A stretch of DNA of 64,000 bases from Bimuria novae-zelandiae CBS 107.79. Taxonomy: Eukaryota; Ascomycota; Dothideomycetes; Pleosporales; Didymosphaeriaceae. Under the pieces are notes generated by a model, which saw only the letters and a list, made by a program, of their open reading frames with translations, was not told the DNA's origin and made no database searches. Location: positions 541,523 to 605,522 of the forward strand of contig ML976670.1 in NCBI GenBank assembly GCA_010015655.1. Direction: 5' to 3'. The translations under genes and the position numbers were made by a program. This document shows positions 10,835 to 22,704 of this stretch, one piece after another (position 1 is the first letter of the stretch; every line of letters starts with the position of its first letter).

Positions 10835-11426
10835 CGCAGCCGCTCTCTTCGGATGGTGATTCTGTAGGTCCGCAGTTAGCAGTGCATCAAAAATCGACAA
10901 CTTAGCGAGGCGAGGTTGGGGTCGTAGTCTCGGTAGGAACCGCAGCTGTTGCAAGGTTGCAACACAGGCAGCGGTGTTTGGGCGAAGGCGGTGGACCATG
11001 TGTTTCGGGCTAGCTTTTGTAGAGCTGTGGAGAAGCTGTGGCGCGAGGGCCCCGCTAGTGTCTTTTGGGACGCGCCACAGTGAATCGACGTCCCAATTCA
11101 ACCGTACTAGTTGCGTTTGCCGTTTGGCCGCGTGAAATCTGAATACCCGTCTGGGCGCGTTACTACCGTTGAACCATTCGAACTAGTTGCACTGTCTGCT
11201 CCGAAAACGTGATTTTCAAGAATGATATTCGCAACGATATGACCGTAGCTGCAATCTTGAAACGCGGCTGATCTCTCTAGTCTTTTATACAGGCACAGGA
11301 AGCGGATGTGGCTTCCAGGAACGCAATGTAAAGAAGGTTTTTATTAAGGAAATAGAGCAGTAGTTCGCTGCGGCCAACGCCCACAACGGAAGTAGCGACC
11401 CACTTCACTGTCCATCGTCGTCGAAA
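10835..11426. other. Intergenic, no gene seen
   Basis: Upstream region of F-box C and 3' flank of the photolyase. An open frame continuous with F-box C up to 11101 is probably chance. Confidence 0.4.
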
Positions 11427-13031
11427 TCAAGGTGAGGCATCCCGCATATCGCTCTTGAACCTCTCTATCGCCCTCTGCTTCGTCTCCTTCCAATTCACAT
11501 GCGGCTTCGGATACCCCAACTTCTCAAACTCCTCTTTACTCAACCGCTCATACGGTGCGAAAATCGCTTTTCCTTTCACACCTTTCAGCTCTGGGACCCA
11601 CTTGCGGATATAATCGCCATCGGGATCGTTCCTCTCTGCCTGTGACACTGGGTTGAATACCGTGTAGCTCGGCTCCCAGCCCTGCGTATTGTTCGAGAGA
11701 TCCCAGTCGATCAGAGTTTCGGCGAAATACCGCTCACCGCGGCGGTAGTCGATGAGCAGGTTGCAGTACAGGTAGCTGGATACGTTCATACGCAGGCGGT
11801 TGTGCATGTAAGCTTCGGTGTTGAGCTGGCGCATGCCGGCATCAATGAAAGGCTCGCCAGTCTTGCCCTTGTACCATTTCTCCCACCCCTCTTTATCCTC
11901 TTCCCAATTTACAAAGTCAAACTTTAGGTTCTGTGGCAGATTCATAGCCGTATGCGGCGTGGTCATAAGGGTCTGGCGATAGAGCTCTCGGAAAACAATT
12001 TCGCGCACCCAGCCGTAAACGCCTTTGCTCGATCCGGCTTCCGTGAAGTCTGAGCTGCCGTCGTTGTACTTGCGGACTTTGGAGAGGGCTTCGCGCACGG
12101 AGACCATACCGGCGGAGAAGTAGGCAGACATCCGGGAGGTGCTGTTAGCCGCTGGGTTGGATCGAGTATCGGCGTAATTGTCGATCTGTTTGATGAAAGA
12201 ATCCATGCGTTTCATGCCCGCAGCATGCCCCGCTGGCCAAAGCTTGCGGATACGTTTCTTCTCTTCTTCAGAGGTAAACTGTTTGTCCGCTGCAGCTTTC
12301 GGTGGTTCTGAGTCGAAGAGCGCCTTCAGGTCTTTCGTTGTGGAAGAGTTGTTTTTCGCTGACGGCGGCTGAGTGTCCAAAAGATTTGGTTCACTTTTTA
12401 CAATTTCCAGCCATTGGCGGTGGTATGGAGTGAACACCTTCATCGGTTTTCCACTGCCGGTGAGCATGGAACCTGGCTCGACCACGGTCTGATCGTGAAA
12501 TATCGATACCTGTATGTCTTTTCCAACCTGTTTAATGAGCCCGATGTCACGGCGCAACTCATCGATCTCATACTCGAAGTTCGCGAATACATGAGAAACG
12601 CTGTTATCTTTGAGGAATTTGGCGATGGTAGGAACGTGGTGTTTGCGATGTTCTGACTCTAGAAATACTAATGGTATATTTAATTCCTTAAGTTCTTTCT
12701 GCATCAGCTTCAGGCCTTCGATCATGAAATTCATGCGGGCTGGACTGGTGCCATGCCAGCTCTCTTCCTCAGGGCAATGCAGATAGGTGCAAATCAGCGG
12801 TTTCTTCGAGCTTTGCGCAAGCTGCGAGGCATGGTGTAAACTAGTGTTATCGTGAATGCGGAGATCTTTGGAACGGAACCAGTGAACCACTTTTGTGACA
12901 TCCTTCTTCTCTTCCTGTTCTTCGAGCAGCTTCGCAAGTTTGTCAAATGGCGAATCTTCGTCGATCTGCTTCGCGCGCTTCGTGGATGGATGGCCGAGCT
13001 CGGAGCGCTCGTAGGAAGTGCGCTTCGACAT
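11427..13031 (-). CDS. DNA photolyase/cryptochrome family protein (class I-like, short FAD loop)
   Basis: Intact single exon of 534 residues. Members use blue or near-UV light and FAD to split pyrimidine dimers. After a basic N-terminus, VVHWFRSKDLRIHDNTSLHHA opens the N-terminal alpha/beta (antenna-binding) domain. The FAD-binding domain has NSTSRMSAYFSAGMVSVREAL, WVREIVFRELYRQ, GEPFIDAGMRQLNTEAYMHNRLRM and LIDYRRGERYFAETLIDWD. Canonical class I enzymes have about ten more residues between the N-rich loop and the FNP motif (GGW...D.QPYFRxFNP). Here it reads DLSNNTQGWEPSYTVFNP. So it is a divergent subgroup, and dimer repair is likely rather than certain. It lies alone between F-box C and the transposon nest. 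Confidence 0.88.
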   Translation of the reverse strand: MSKRTSYERSELGHPSTKRAKQIDEDSPFDKLAKLLEEQEEKKDVTKVVHWFRSKDLRIHDNTSLHHASQLAQSSKKPLICTYLHCPEEESWHGTSPARMNFMIEGLKLMQKELKELNIPLVFLESEHRKHHVPTIAKFLKDNSVSHVFANFEYEIDELRRDIGLIKQVGKDIQVSIFHDQTVVEPGSMLTGSGKPMKVFTPYHRQWLEIVKSEPNLLDTQPPSAKNNSSTTKDLKALFDSEPPKAAADKQFTSEEEKKRIRKLWPAGHAAGMKRMDSFIKQIDNYADTRSNPAANSTSRMSAYFSAGMVSVREALSKVRKYNDGSSDFTEAGSSKGVYGWVREIVFRELYRQTLMTTPHTAMNLPQNLKFDFVNWEEDKEGWEKWYKGKTGEPFIDAGMRQLNTEAYMHNRLRMNVSSYLYCNLLIDYRRGERYFAETLIDWDLSNNTQGWEPSYTVFNPVSQAERNDPDGDYIRKWVPELKGVKGKAIFAPYERLSKEEFEKLGYPKPHVNWKETKQRAIERFKSDMRDASP

Positions 13032-13543
13032 ATTAAATGTTCATTTTAATTTTGCTCTCTTTACCGTTGCAAATGTCCGGATTTTTTGTGTTCCGTTGCT
13101 TGACTGAGCAATTCCTGCGAGGCTCAAATTGCGGGTCGGCGCTGTCGCGTGCTCAAACTGATGTACTGTTGCTGCGCTGATTGGACACGCTATTCTTGTG
13201 GCAGCAAGAAGATTCGGAACTGGAAGCCTCCTGGATGAGACTAACATAGAAAAGAAGACAATTGGATTTACTATGCATTGCTTCTATAAACATGATTGCT
13301 CGTGAAAGGTTCAGAAGTCGTGACGTCTTAGGTTTCAATGCACCAAACCGAATTCGGATTGAAATTTCGATGAAAACATGGTGCAAGGAAAGTTGCAATC
13401 GAGCACTCCGGTCATTCCAACTCGACTTTCTCGTGTTCAGGCGCTCAAGAGCTCAGAGAGTGTTTCCTAAATGGTAGTACCTGTAAAGGGTTGGGAGTCG
13501 CTCCCATCGGCAAGGGTTACTCTCATCCTTGCTTGCCGAGGCA
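13032..13543. other. Intergenic between photolyase and transposon nest
   Basis: Photolyase promoter region, with base composition unlike the adjacent mutated transposons. No gene recognised. Ends at the TA target (13544-13545) of the first Fot1-like element. Confidence 0.4.
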
Positions 13544-13545
13544 TA

Positions 13546-15671
13546 CCGTGCCTCGGCAGTCAGTGCAACACGTCAGTCAATGCAACACCCCACCATGCAA
13601 CGTACCAACTTTCACGCGCCGCATCCCCACCAATATGGATCCAATCAAGGCAGCAATTACAGCAATTGAATCGCAAGAGCCAGGAGCATCTTTTTCATAT
13701 AGAAAAATTGCAAAAGAATATGGTGTTGCACTTTCTACATTGACGCGCCGGCACCAAGGCGTCACGCAGGCGCATGCAGATACCGACTCTACACGTCGAA
13801 ATCTTAGCCCACAGCAAGAATCAGAGCTCCTACGATATATTAGAGGCCTTACTAAACGTGGCCTTCCTCCTACACGGCAAATGATACAAAGCTTTGCCTC
13901 TACTATAGCTAAAAAGGAGGTTAGCTTATCATAGGTTGATCGCTTTGTGAGGCGCCACCCTGAATCCTTGATATCACGATGGACGACCGGCATCGACAGC
14001 AATCGCCATAAAGCTGATTCCCTAGGCAAATATGAGGACTACTTTCAGCTTCTACAGCAAAAGATTGGCCAGTATCAGATCGAGACTCAGCATATATACA
14101 ATATGGACGAAAAAGGCTGCCTGCTCGGCATCACCTCCCGCTTAAAGAGGATCTTTGATAGACCTCTGTACGAGAGCAAGGCAGTAAGGCAAGCTATTTA
14201 GGATGGTAGCCGTGAATGGATATCGATCATCGCTTGCATATGCGCCGACGGATCTGCCCTAGATCCAGCTCTAATCTATCAGGCCACCTCTACAGATATA
14301 CAATCAAGTTGGATAGAGGACCTCAACCCTCAACATTATCAAGTCTTTATCACCATATCAGAATCTGGCTAGACAAACAATTAGATAGGCCTTGCATAGC
14401 TTTAACAGGTGTTTAATCACCTTACAAAGTCAAAAGCTAGACGATCATATCGACTATTAATCCTCGATAGCCATAGATCTCACGTTACTATGGATTTTAT
14501 CGACTTTTGCGATCGTAATAAGATCCTGTTAGCTATCTATCCACCACATTCGACCCATACGCTGCAGCCTCTAGATGTCTACATGTTTAAGCCTCTATTA
14601 ACAGCATATTTAAACAAGCTATTAGCCTTCTTATAAGATAGCCTAGGAATAGCCTCTATTGCTAAAAGGGACTTCTTTAGCTTATTCTAGAAGGCCTAGG
14701 TTAGTACTATAAGGCAGCTATTAATACTCCAGGCCTTTAAGGCTACTAGCCTATTACCTCTACATCTAGAAGTTATCCTTAAGCGGTTTAACAACAATTA
14801 CGTACCTAAGCAAGAATTATAAGAAAGCTTAATCTTAGTACTTAGCGCATTAGATTAGAGGAAAATCGATAGGCTTCTAAAAGCTTATATTAATGTAGGG
14901 GCTAGTAATGTGGCTAAAAAGCTAAGTTAAACTATACACTTAATCTCTGCACGAGCACAGCTTGCAGAGCATGAAAATTAGGGCCTACGGAAGGCCCTAA
15001 CTATCTAAAAGAAACGCTTAAAGCAAGGTAGGCTTTTGCCTTTTAATTAGCCTTATAAGGATTAAAGGAGATTTATTTTTATATTACCCTATCGCGTTCA
15101 GCGGGCACGTAATTATCTACACGAAAAAGATACTAAAGCGTAGCAACTATAGCTTTAAAAACGTAAGCAAGTAAAGGCACGTCAGGCTAGCTAGTAGCTT
15201 AAAATAAGGCTACTCTAAGAGAGGCATATTACTTAAGTAGCTACTAGAGATACACGCGCAAAGTAGAGGGCTAATAAGGCTATAGAGTAACGCCTTAAGT
15301 AACAGGCCCGCAAGGCATAAAGTTAACTTTAAAAATAAATTAAAATATCTAAATTAGTAAATAAGAAGGCTTTAAAGCCTCCTAGCAAGCCTACTAAGAA
15401 AAAACAGCCTTAGCGTGAGGCTATAGATGTTAATGAGGCCTTATCTGTTGCATCCGCCTCATAGTCGCGCAGAGGCCGAATTATCAGAACACCAAGTAAA
15501 TATCGATAATCTAAGTAGCTAGCAATTATCTACAGGCCTCAGAGACCCCAAATCCAGAAAATCTCGTGATAATATTGATTGTGGGTGGCTCAGCAGCTTC
15601 ATGTTGCTGGCCGAGCGATCTTGTTGGGGTGTTGCATTGACTGACGTGTTGCACTGACTGCCGAGGCACAG
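13546..15671 (+). mobile_element. Fot1/pogo-like DNA transposon E1 (2126 bp)
   Basis: Bounded by TA at 13544-13545 and 15672-15673. Terminal inverted repeats of about 46 bp (13546-13592 and 15625-15671) share the core gtgcctcggcagtcagtgca with one mismatch near the tip. The inside encodes one plus-strand pogo-type transposase. Length and TA target fit Fot1 relatives. The left half still has CpA and TpG, while the right half is strongly depleted in them, as expected for RIP. Confidence 0.9.
13635..15509 (+). pseudogene. Fot1/pogo-type transposase of E1, RIP-degraded
   Basis: ATG at 13635 (MDPIKAAITAIESQ). An N-terminal psq-type helix-turn-helix (FSYRKIAKEYGVALSTLTRR) and a CENP-B/Tc5-type DNA-binding region (ESELLRYIRGLTKRGLPPTR) precede the DDE_1 catalytic core. 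That core has NMDEKG (first Asp), RLLILDSHRSH (second Asp) and YPPHSTHTLQPLDVYMFKPL. Stops at 13932-13934, after VRQAI and elsewhere interrupt otherwise aligned frames, and beyond 14636 stops are dense. A lysine/arginine-rich tail ends about 15509 (RTPSKYR). Not functional. Confidence 0.85.
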
Positions 15672-15739
15672 TAACGTGTCCGTGCGCGTGATGCGCGGAT
15701 TCGCGTGATGCGCGGGCAACACCAAAAACGCTCCATTAA

Positions 15740-16553
15740 AAACAAGGCTATAGCACCCCCTACGATTAATATTATTACGAGATTTTTCTTGCAGGGTAGT
15801 AATTTAATAGCTACGATTTATTTGCACTATTTAAATCTATCTGGAAGCTTGACGTCGCGGCCGCTGCGTGTAGATTTGCTCGGGGCAGCAGATGCGCCCT
15901 CTGAGGCCTCCCCAATATCTGCAGCATCCACACCACGTTTCTAACGCTTTCTGCTCTGTAGAGATGGCTGAGAGGCCTTTCTCTTACCCTTTTAGGATAC
16001 TTGTAGAGCTTTTTCAGCATCGCGGGCAGACTTCTGGGCAGCGCGCTAAGCAGCCTTTTCAGCCCTCTCCTTCTCCTTCGCCTTCTTAGCTGCCTCTTGC
16101 GCAGCACGCTTTTCCTGCTACATTTTCTCCTTATATAGCTTAGCTACCTTCTTTAGCTTTACTATTTTTACTTTTTAAAGCTACTGCTGCTTATCTTCCT
16201 GCTTTTTAATTAATTAACGATAACGTGCCTCCCTTACTTTTCTTAGTAACTATAAGATAGCCCTACTATAATACTCCTAGCGCTGTTAAAAGTCTAAAGT
16301 TTTACCCTTCTTTTTACGCTTCTTCTTAATAGATAGCGCCTGCCTAAGCCTATTGTTATCATGCTTAAGTAGCTTATTTTTAACAGATAGATAGTAGAGT
16401 AATTAACGAAGCTTTTTTATATCTTAACTACCCTATTCCTTTACTACTAATTATATAAGCCTATCTATCTTTCTCTAGTCATGATTACTAAGCCCTAATA
16501 AGGAGTTATCGCCTAATTCTTAATCCTAGGTAAACCTATTAAGGATAGAATTA
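15740..16553 (-). pseudogene. E2 transposase, C-terminal basic tail
   Basis: Minus-strand remnant continuing the E2 transposase beyond the LINE block. It begins LNSILNRF next to the insertion target and ends in a lysine/arginine/alanine-rich tail about 100-250 residues long, as usual for Fot1 relatives. Many stops. The clean 98-residue frame at 15811-16107 is not in the same frame throughout, so no exact end is given. Confidence 0.5.
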
Positions 16554-17465
16554 GGATTAGGTGGCTTAGTTAGTTGGTTAGTATTTATTTTTTGTCTAGT
16601 TAATAGGGATTAAGTCTACTATCTTGCCTCCTAAAGGGCATATACGACGTGCTAAGCTATAGAATTATAGTACTAATATACTACCTTAGAAAGTATTTCT
16701 TGCCTACGCGGGTATTACTACCATTTTAAGCTATAGCTCCCCTTCCTGTTAGGGAGACTAAGCAGTGTATGTATATTAGGGTGAATTCTTTGTGTATGTT
16801 TAGAGGTAGTTTAGTGCTATGAGAAGAAAGAAAAGAAAAGAGTGGATAGGTGTGGAGAGCTAGTGCTCTGTTAAATTAGAGCCGTGGCTCTGCGCGAAGA
16901 GAGCCTTTGTACTAGGCTTGGCGATGCCTATGTTAAAGGAGATAGGTGTAGTAGGAAGGCAGAGCTAGGCCTGTCCTTCTTCTTTATCCCTAAGAGTCGT
17001 ATAATATAAGGCTAGGCTGGCTGCCTTGTTTGCGTGTTGTGTTAGGTCAAGGACGCTAATAGTTAGTTTTTAGAGAGCTACGAGTAGCTCTTGTTATTAT
17101 AGGTGTTAAGAGCTAGTGCTCTGTTAAATCGTGCCATAGCTCTTCGCATAGAGAGTCTTTATATTTAGGCCTAGTAGGTGCCTATATCTTGTAAGAGTAA
17201 GGAGTGTCACGACTATCTTCTTATCTTAGCTATAGTTGTAGCCTTTAACTAAACGTGAAAATCTGAGCGGCGTATAGGCCATTTTAAAAAATTTTTAGCT
17301 TACTAAGGAGCTAAAAGAGAAAATAGGGTAACGCGCCTGCCACAACGCCTATAGCTAAAAGAGAACGCTAGAAAACAGATTTATAAAGGCATTTAAGTCG
17401 TGTTTTAACGAAAAATTAATAGATATCGACCTTTTGGTGACCTGGAAAAGTTGATGTTTGGTGTA
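16554..17465 (-). mobile_element. Non-autonomous LINE-like unit, copy 2 (912 bp)
   Basis: In minus orientation it starts TACACCAAACATCAACTTTT and ends in a CTAA-type tail followed by CCTAATCC. Its last 250 bp match the 3' end of the full LINE at 18379 onward. The rest is unrelated to LINE coding sequence. Two internal segments starting gagctagtgctctgttaaat (at about 16857 and 17109) make it look dimeric. No reading frame. Confidence 0.65.
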
Positions 17466-18378
17466 GGATTAGGTAGTTAGTTGGTTAGTTGGTATTCATT
17501 TTTTATCTAGTTAATAGGGATTAAGTCTACTATCTCGCCTCCCGAAGGGCATATACGACGTGCTAAGCTATAGAATTATAGTACTAATATACTACTTTAG
17601 AAAGTATTTCTTGCCTGCGCGGATATTACTACTATTTTAAGCTATAGCTCCCCTTCCTGTTAGGGAGACTAAGTAGTGTATGTATATTAGGGTGAATCTC
17701 TTGTGTGTGTTTAGAGGCAGTTTAGTGCTGTGAGAAGAAAGAAAAGGAAAAAGTAGATAGGTGTAGAGAGCTAGTGCTCTATTAAATTAGAGCCATGGCT
17801 CTGCGCGAGGAGAGCCTTTGTACCAGGCTTAGCGATGCCTGTATTAAAGGAGATAGGTGTAGTAGGAAGGCAGAGCCAGGCCTGTCCTTTTTCTTTATCC
17901 CTAAGAGTTATATAATATAAGGCCAGGCTAGCTACCTTGTTTGCGTATTATGTCAGGTTAGGGACGCTAATAGTTAGTCTTTAGAGAGCTGCGGGTAGCT
18001 CTTGTTATTATAGGTGTTAAGAGCTAGTGCTCTATCAAATCGTGCTATAACTCTTCGCATAGAGAGCCTTTGTATTTAGGCCTAGCAGGTGCCTATATCT
18101 TATAAGAGCAAGAAGTGTCACGACTATCTCCTTATCTTAGCTATAGTTATAGCCTTTAACTAAACGTAAAAATCTAAGCGGCGCACAGGCCATTTTAAAA
18201 AGATTTTAGCTTACTAAGGAGCTAAAAGAGAAAATAGGGCAGCGCGCCTGCTATAACGCCTATAGCTAAAAGAAGACGCTAGAAAACAGATTTACAAAGG
18301 TATTTAAGTTATGTTTTAACGAAAAATTAATGGATATCGACCTTTTGGTGACCTGGAAAAGTTGATGTTTAGTGTGTA
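17466..18378 (-). mobile_element. Non-autonomous LINE-like unit, copy 1 (913 bp)
   Basis: Head-to-tail neighbour of the previous unit and about 90% alike by eye, including both gagctagtgctct segments and the shared 3' region. It lies between degenerate copies of the 12 bp target (17466 and 18379). It starts like the 5' end of the full LINE (TACA.C.AAACA.CAACTTTTC), so the units share both ends with it. Confidence 0.65.
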
Positions 18379-18645
18379 GGATTAGGTGGCTTGGTTAGTT
18401 GGTTGGTTAGTATTCATTTTACGTCTCTTTAATAGGGATTAAGTCCACCATCTCGCCTCCCGAAGGGCATATACGACGTGCTAAGCTATGGAATTACAGT
18501 ACTAACACACTACCCTAGAAAGCATTTCTTACCTGCGCGGGTATTACTACCATTTCGGAACTACAGCTCCCCTTCCAGTTAGGGAGGCTGAGCGATGTAT
18601 GTACATTAGGGTGGTTTCCTTGCATTTTGAGGCATCTATGTGCTA

Positions 18646-18692
18646 AGAGAGAGAGAGAGCGAGTGTGTGTGTGTGTGTGTGTGTGTGTGTAG
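18646..18692. repeat. Dinucleotide microsatellite (AG)n-(GT)n
   Basis: A run of AG repeats followed by about 14 GT repeats near the LINE 3' end. It is notable because surrounding DNA is almost free of TpG, so the tract probably expanded after, or was spared from, the mutation process. Confidence 0.85.
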
Positions 18693-18779
18693 GGGGAGGG
18701 GAAAGAGAGGAAGAGGGGTAGGGAGTATTATAACTATTATGCTAGACCTAGCTCTTGCTAGGTACTATATTACTTATTG

Positions 18780-21700
18780 CTATTACAGGGCTGCAGGAGC
18801 TAGCGGGGACAAATCTTAGTGTAGTACTATATAAGTTAGGTAAAGGCTTTAAAGGCCTCTAGATCCCCTAGCAGCACCGCAGTATACGCCAGGCCGTTAG
18901 CCTGGCTGGATAGTAGTGTAGGTAGTCGAAGTAGCTATCTACTAAGGGCCCCTAGGGTCTTACGGCAGAGCGCAAGGTGCTTTAGTGTCTTATCCTATCT
19001 ATATAAGTAGATAAGGTTTGCATCCTTGTAGTTGTACTTTTAGTGGTACCAGGCAAAATTCCTATGTCTAGACCGGATAGAAAGCAGTCTGGCTAGGATA
19101 GCTCTTAGTAAGTCTAGTTCCTTTAGACTGTTGCGTGGTGCATAGTCTAGGTGCCAGCTTTTATACTATCTAGAGAGTTTGTTCTTTTTGTCAGACCACT
19201 AGATCTACTATATGTGTTATAATGTCTTGCGGGCCATTGTCTTAATACCTAAGAGTATAGGTAGAGCAGCTTTACCTGTTAGGGGTAATAGGTGTTAGGC
19301 TTCTAGGTTAGCTAATCTGTCTACTGCCTTATTTCCTTTAATGCCTAGGTGTCTAGGGGCCTATTTGATAGAGACGTCGTGAGTCTCTATAGCGCTATGG
19401 CACTCTAAAAAGGCCTATTAAGAGGTAGGGGGTGAATTGCCCCTTAGGCACTATATAACTAAGGTGCTGTCTATACATAGCTAAATTTAATAGGTATTAA
19501 ACTCTAGTTATCTTATAGTGTGCTAGAAGCCTCTCTATGCTCTTACTGCCTTAGCGTTAAAGACGTGCGAGGTAGAGTTAAGTAACCCGCGTCTAGTCTA
19601 TAGTTGCTTTCTGTTCTAATACACTATAAAGCTATAGGTTACCCGCTTTTCTCCTTCCTTTATGTACTATTCAGAGCCATCTGAGAAGATAGTCACGTCT
19701 AGTAGTGGGAGATAGGCCTACTATATATTAAAAGCCTTAGCTGTAGTCTTCTTGTCTATGCTAAGCGTTGGGTTAGTTCGGCAGCTAGTTAAGTAGTAAG
19801 GGGCTGTAAGTGTAGTCCTAAGGATCTCTAGTAGAAGAGATACTATCTGTTAGACTTTTGTCTTAACTCGCTGGGGTTGTCCAGTTTTTACGCCCTTGTT
19901 TACTATATGTACTAATGTGCGCCTAGTGAGAGGATAGTCTGCATTTATAGTTTGTAAGTAGGTTATAAATCTAAGTTTAGCTTCCTCTAGTGCTACTGCT
20001 GCAGATAGTAGTCTAGCGTCTTAAAAGAGTGTAGCTATAGGGGTTGTTCTCTACGCTAGTAGAATGCCCCTTACTACTATAGCTAGTGTCTTATCTATAG
20101 TAGCTATGTGCTATCTAATGTAAGCGCTAACCTCTTAAGGCCTGCCTGGTTTAAGTGTATGTGGCTGTTTAGTGCGGCCTCTGTACCAGCATTCAGTCCT
20201 ATACAGAAGCGACGGGTATACACAGGCAATAGTAGCCTTGCGGAGGGAGCTAGCTAGTGGTCTATAGGTAGTCCTGGCCAGACTGCGAATATAATAGGCT
20301 ACCCTAGTAGCTTTTACAGTGCGTGTAGCTATATGTCGTCTAAAGGTAAGTCTGCGGTCAAACCACACTCCTAACTAACGTAGGGCTGGCTGGCTATGCT
20401 CTCTACTTAGGAGGATAGGGTAGATCGTAAGCTACTTATCTATAATACATAGTAGTGCGTAGCTGCTTCGCTATCTAGTTAGGTGTATTATTTCCTACTT
20501 TTCTAGGGTAAAGGTAACTTTATTAGCCTCGCCCCATGCTCTAATCTGCCTTAAATCTAATGCTAGGAGCTCGACGTTATTGTCTATAGAGTGTAAAGCC
20601 TAGTATAGACATATGTCGTCTGCATATCCAAACCTCCGTTCTATGTCTATAGATAGTAGCTCTGCTAGGTACAGTGTATATAGGACAGGGGAGAGAGGCG
20701 AGTCTTAGGGTGTGCTATAGGTGACAGGGTAGCTAAGGGTAGTGACCTGTCTAAGGCGGACCCGAACCCTCTGGTTAGTGAGGAATAAGTCTATAAAGAG
20801 CATGGTCCTTTGTGGCTAGCCTTGTTGGGCCATCCGGTGTAGCAGGCGGTTCTTAAGGAGCGCATTAAAGGCGCCTTAAATATCTAGGGTGACTATAGTA
20901 ACATGCTTTCTAAGTACCCATGCTGCTTTAGTGTTGTAGGTGAACGCTGTAGTAAGGTCTACTATAAAGCGCTTTAGAAGGGCGCCGCCATGCTGGGGGC
21001 TAAGGATCTTATGTGTTATAGCGGTCTACGTAATTTGTCTAGCTACTATTCGTTTAAGTCCCTTTTTAATGCAAGAGAGAAGCGCTATAGGTCTCTAAGA
21101 GCGGGGTAATATTTAGTCTATCTTCCTTATCTTTAGTATTATTACTACTTTGGCAAGCTTCTACTGTGCTAGGAAGTAGTTAAGCTTAAGGCATCGCTAG
21201 AAGATTCTTCGTATAAGTTCCCTAACCTAAGCCTAGCAGGCACGGAGTAGTCGCATAGTAGAGCGGTTAGTGCCTAGTGAGGTGCTCGAGACCCCTACTA
21301 TGTTTCGTTTAGTTTCCTCTAGTGAGATGTGTGTGCTCCACGGGAGGGCATCTGCATTCTCCTAGTCTGGGTAGTGTCTAAGGTCATCCTTTGCTATGTA
21401 CTAATTAAGGACTTCCTCTCTAAGAGCCTCTGCCTTCTCTAGGGGGTCTGATATTGTCCTGTTATTCACGATAAAAGGAGTGTCCTAGTTCTCTAGTATA
21501 AGCTTGTGCTAGGCAATAATCTTAAACAAGTCCTTATTATCCTTAGTATTATTAATAACATGCCTCTAGTACTGCCTCTTAGCCTATTAGACGGTAGTCT
21601 TAAAGGCCTGTCTCTCCTCTAGTAGACTGCCAGAGCAGAGCAGCCTAGCATGTTTATAGGCCTAGTAGGCAGTTTTGCACTCCTTAGTCCACTATAGTGT

Positions 21701-22690
21701 AGCGCGGCCTTCCTTGCGGTTAAGCTTGCCTGCTGTCTGTACAGAGTGCTGTATAGTCTCTGTGAGTAGCGTGACGCATTCCTCTAGCTATGCTGTATCC
21801 TGTGTTGCAAGCGGGTCTAGGATATTCTAGACACTTATTTCTACCAGCCTAGTAAATTTAGGTAGGCTTGCCTCGGGGACTTTATAGTGGTACTATTCTA
21901 GATGCGGAGTGCCTGGTGTAGAGAGAGGGACAGAGGTTACTATTATCTTATAGTCTAAGCCGCTGTGCATGCTAGCATTAATAGCAGACTAGGCAAATAA
22001 GATATTAAAGAAGGTAAGGTTAAGGATATAGCTAGCGTAGTATGTTAGCTACCCTAGCACACTAATATAGTCTATAGACGCGTTAGCGGCCTATTTAGCT
22101 AGCTCTACACCTCCGTTGGCTATAGTAGTAGTAGGCTTAAAGGATTTATGTCTAGCGTTAAAGTCTCCTCCTATAAGGCAGAGTTGAGGGGGTATAAGAT
22201 ATATGACGTATTAGATAACGTGTAGGGTGTGTGGCTATCTATAGCAGTTAAGTATTGCCACTCTATTTACTACAGCCTATAGCATGTCTAGGTAGTTGAG
22301 GCTCTCTCTAGCCTGGTATCGTAGGTGGCATCCTTTGCGGATGTAGGTCATCACCCTAGGGCGGGCTGAGCCTGGTGTGTTAGGGCTGTCCCAGGTGCTG
22401 ATGGGTGCTAGGTGTGTGAAACCAAGGTGGGTGGAAGTTCTTAAGTTAGCATATGTGAAGGGCTCTTAAACACATATAATATCTATACCCTTTTAAAACG
22501 CCACCTCTAGTATTGTGATGTGCCAAGGTGAGCTCCTACTAACATTAGCCTAGCATACACGTAGTTATTTACTTAACAGGCTAGGCTATTAATGCCTAGT
22601 GTTGGCTAGGATGTTATAAGGGTGTTCTAGTATAATAATGGCGGGTTATCGCTTATGCTAGCGTCTTCCCTCTCTAAGGTAGACGGGTTA
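18780..22690 (-). pseudogene. LINE ORF2: endonuclease, reverse transcriptase, RNase H remnant
   Basis: Landmarks read through stops on the minus strand. The APE-type endonuclease motif LIGGDFNARHKSFKP is at about 22141-22180. The reverse-transcriptase active site GYADDI is at about 20612-20630. A post-RT segment (VWFDRRLTFRRHIATRT) is open at 20368-20135. RNase H signatures IFSDGSE and HVFNAKA lie at about 19690-19560. A (GT)n/(AG)n microsatellite at about 18648-18692 follows the coding part. Dead copy. Confidence 0.75.
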
Positions 22691-22704
22691 GTGTAAATAG
22701 TTAA

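Noticed and set aside
16554..18390. CCTAATCC strings at unit boundaries suggesting telomeric repeats
   Set aside because: They do not form CCCTAA arrays; they belong to the 12 bp target/junction of the LINE units.
16554..18690. Tandem repeats considered as a CRISPR array
   Set aside because: Units are 912 bp retroelement-like copies, not short repeats with spacers, and the genome is eukaryotic.
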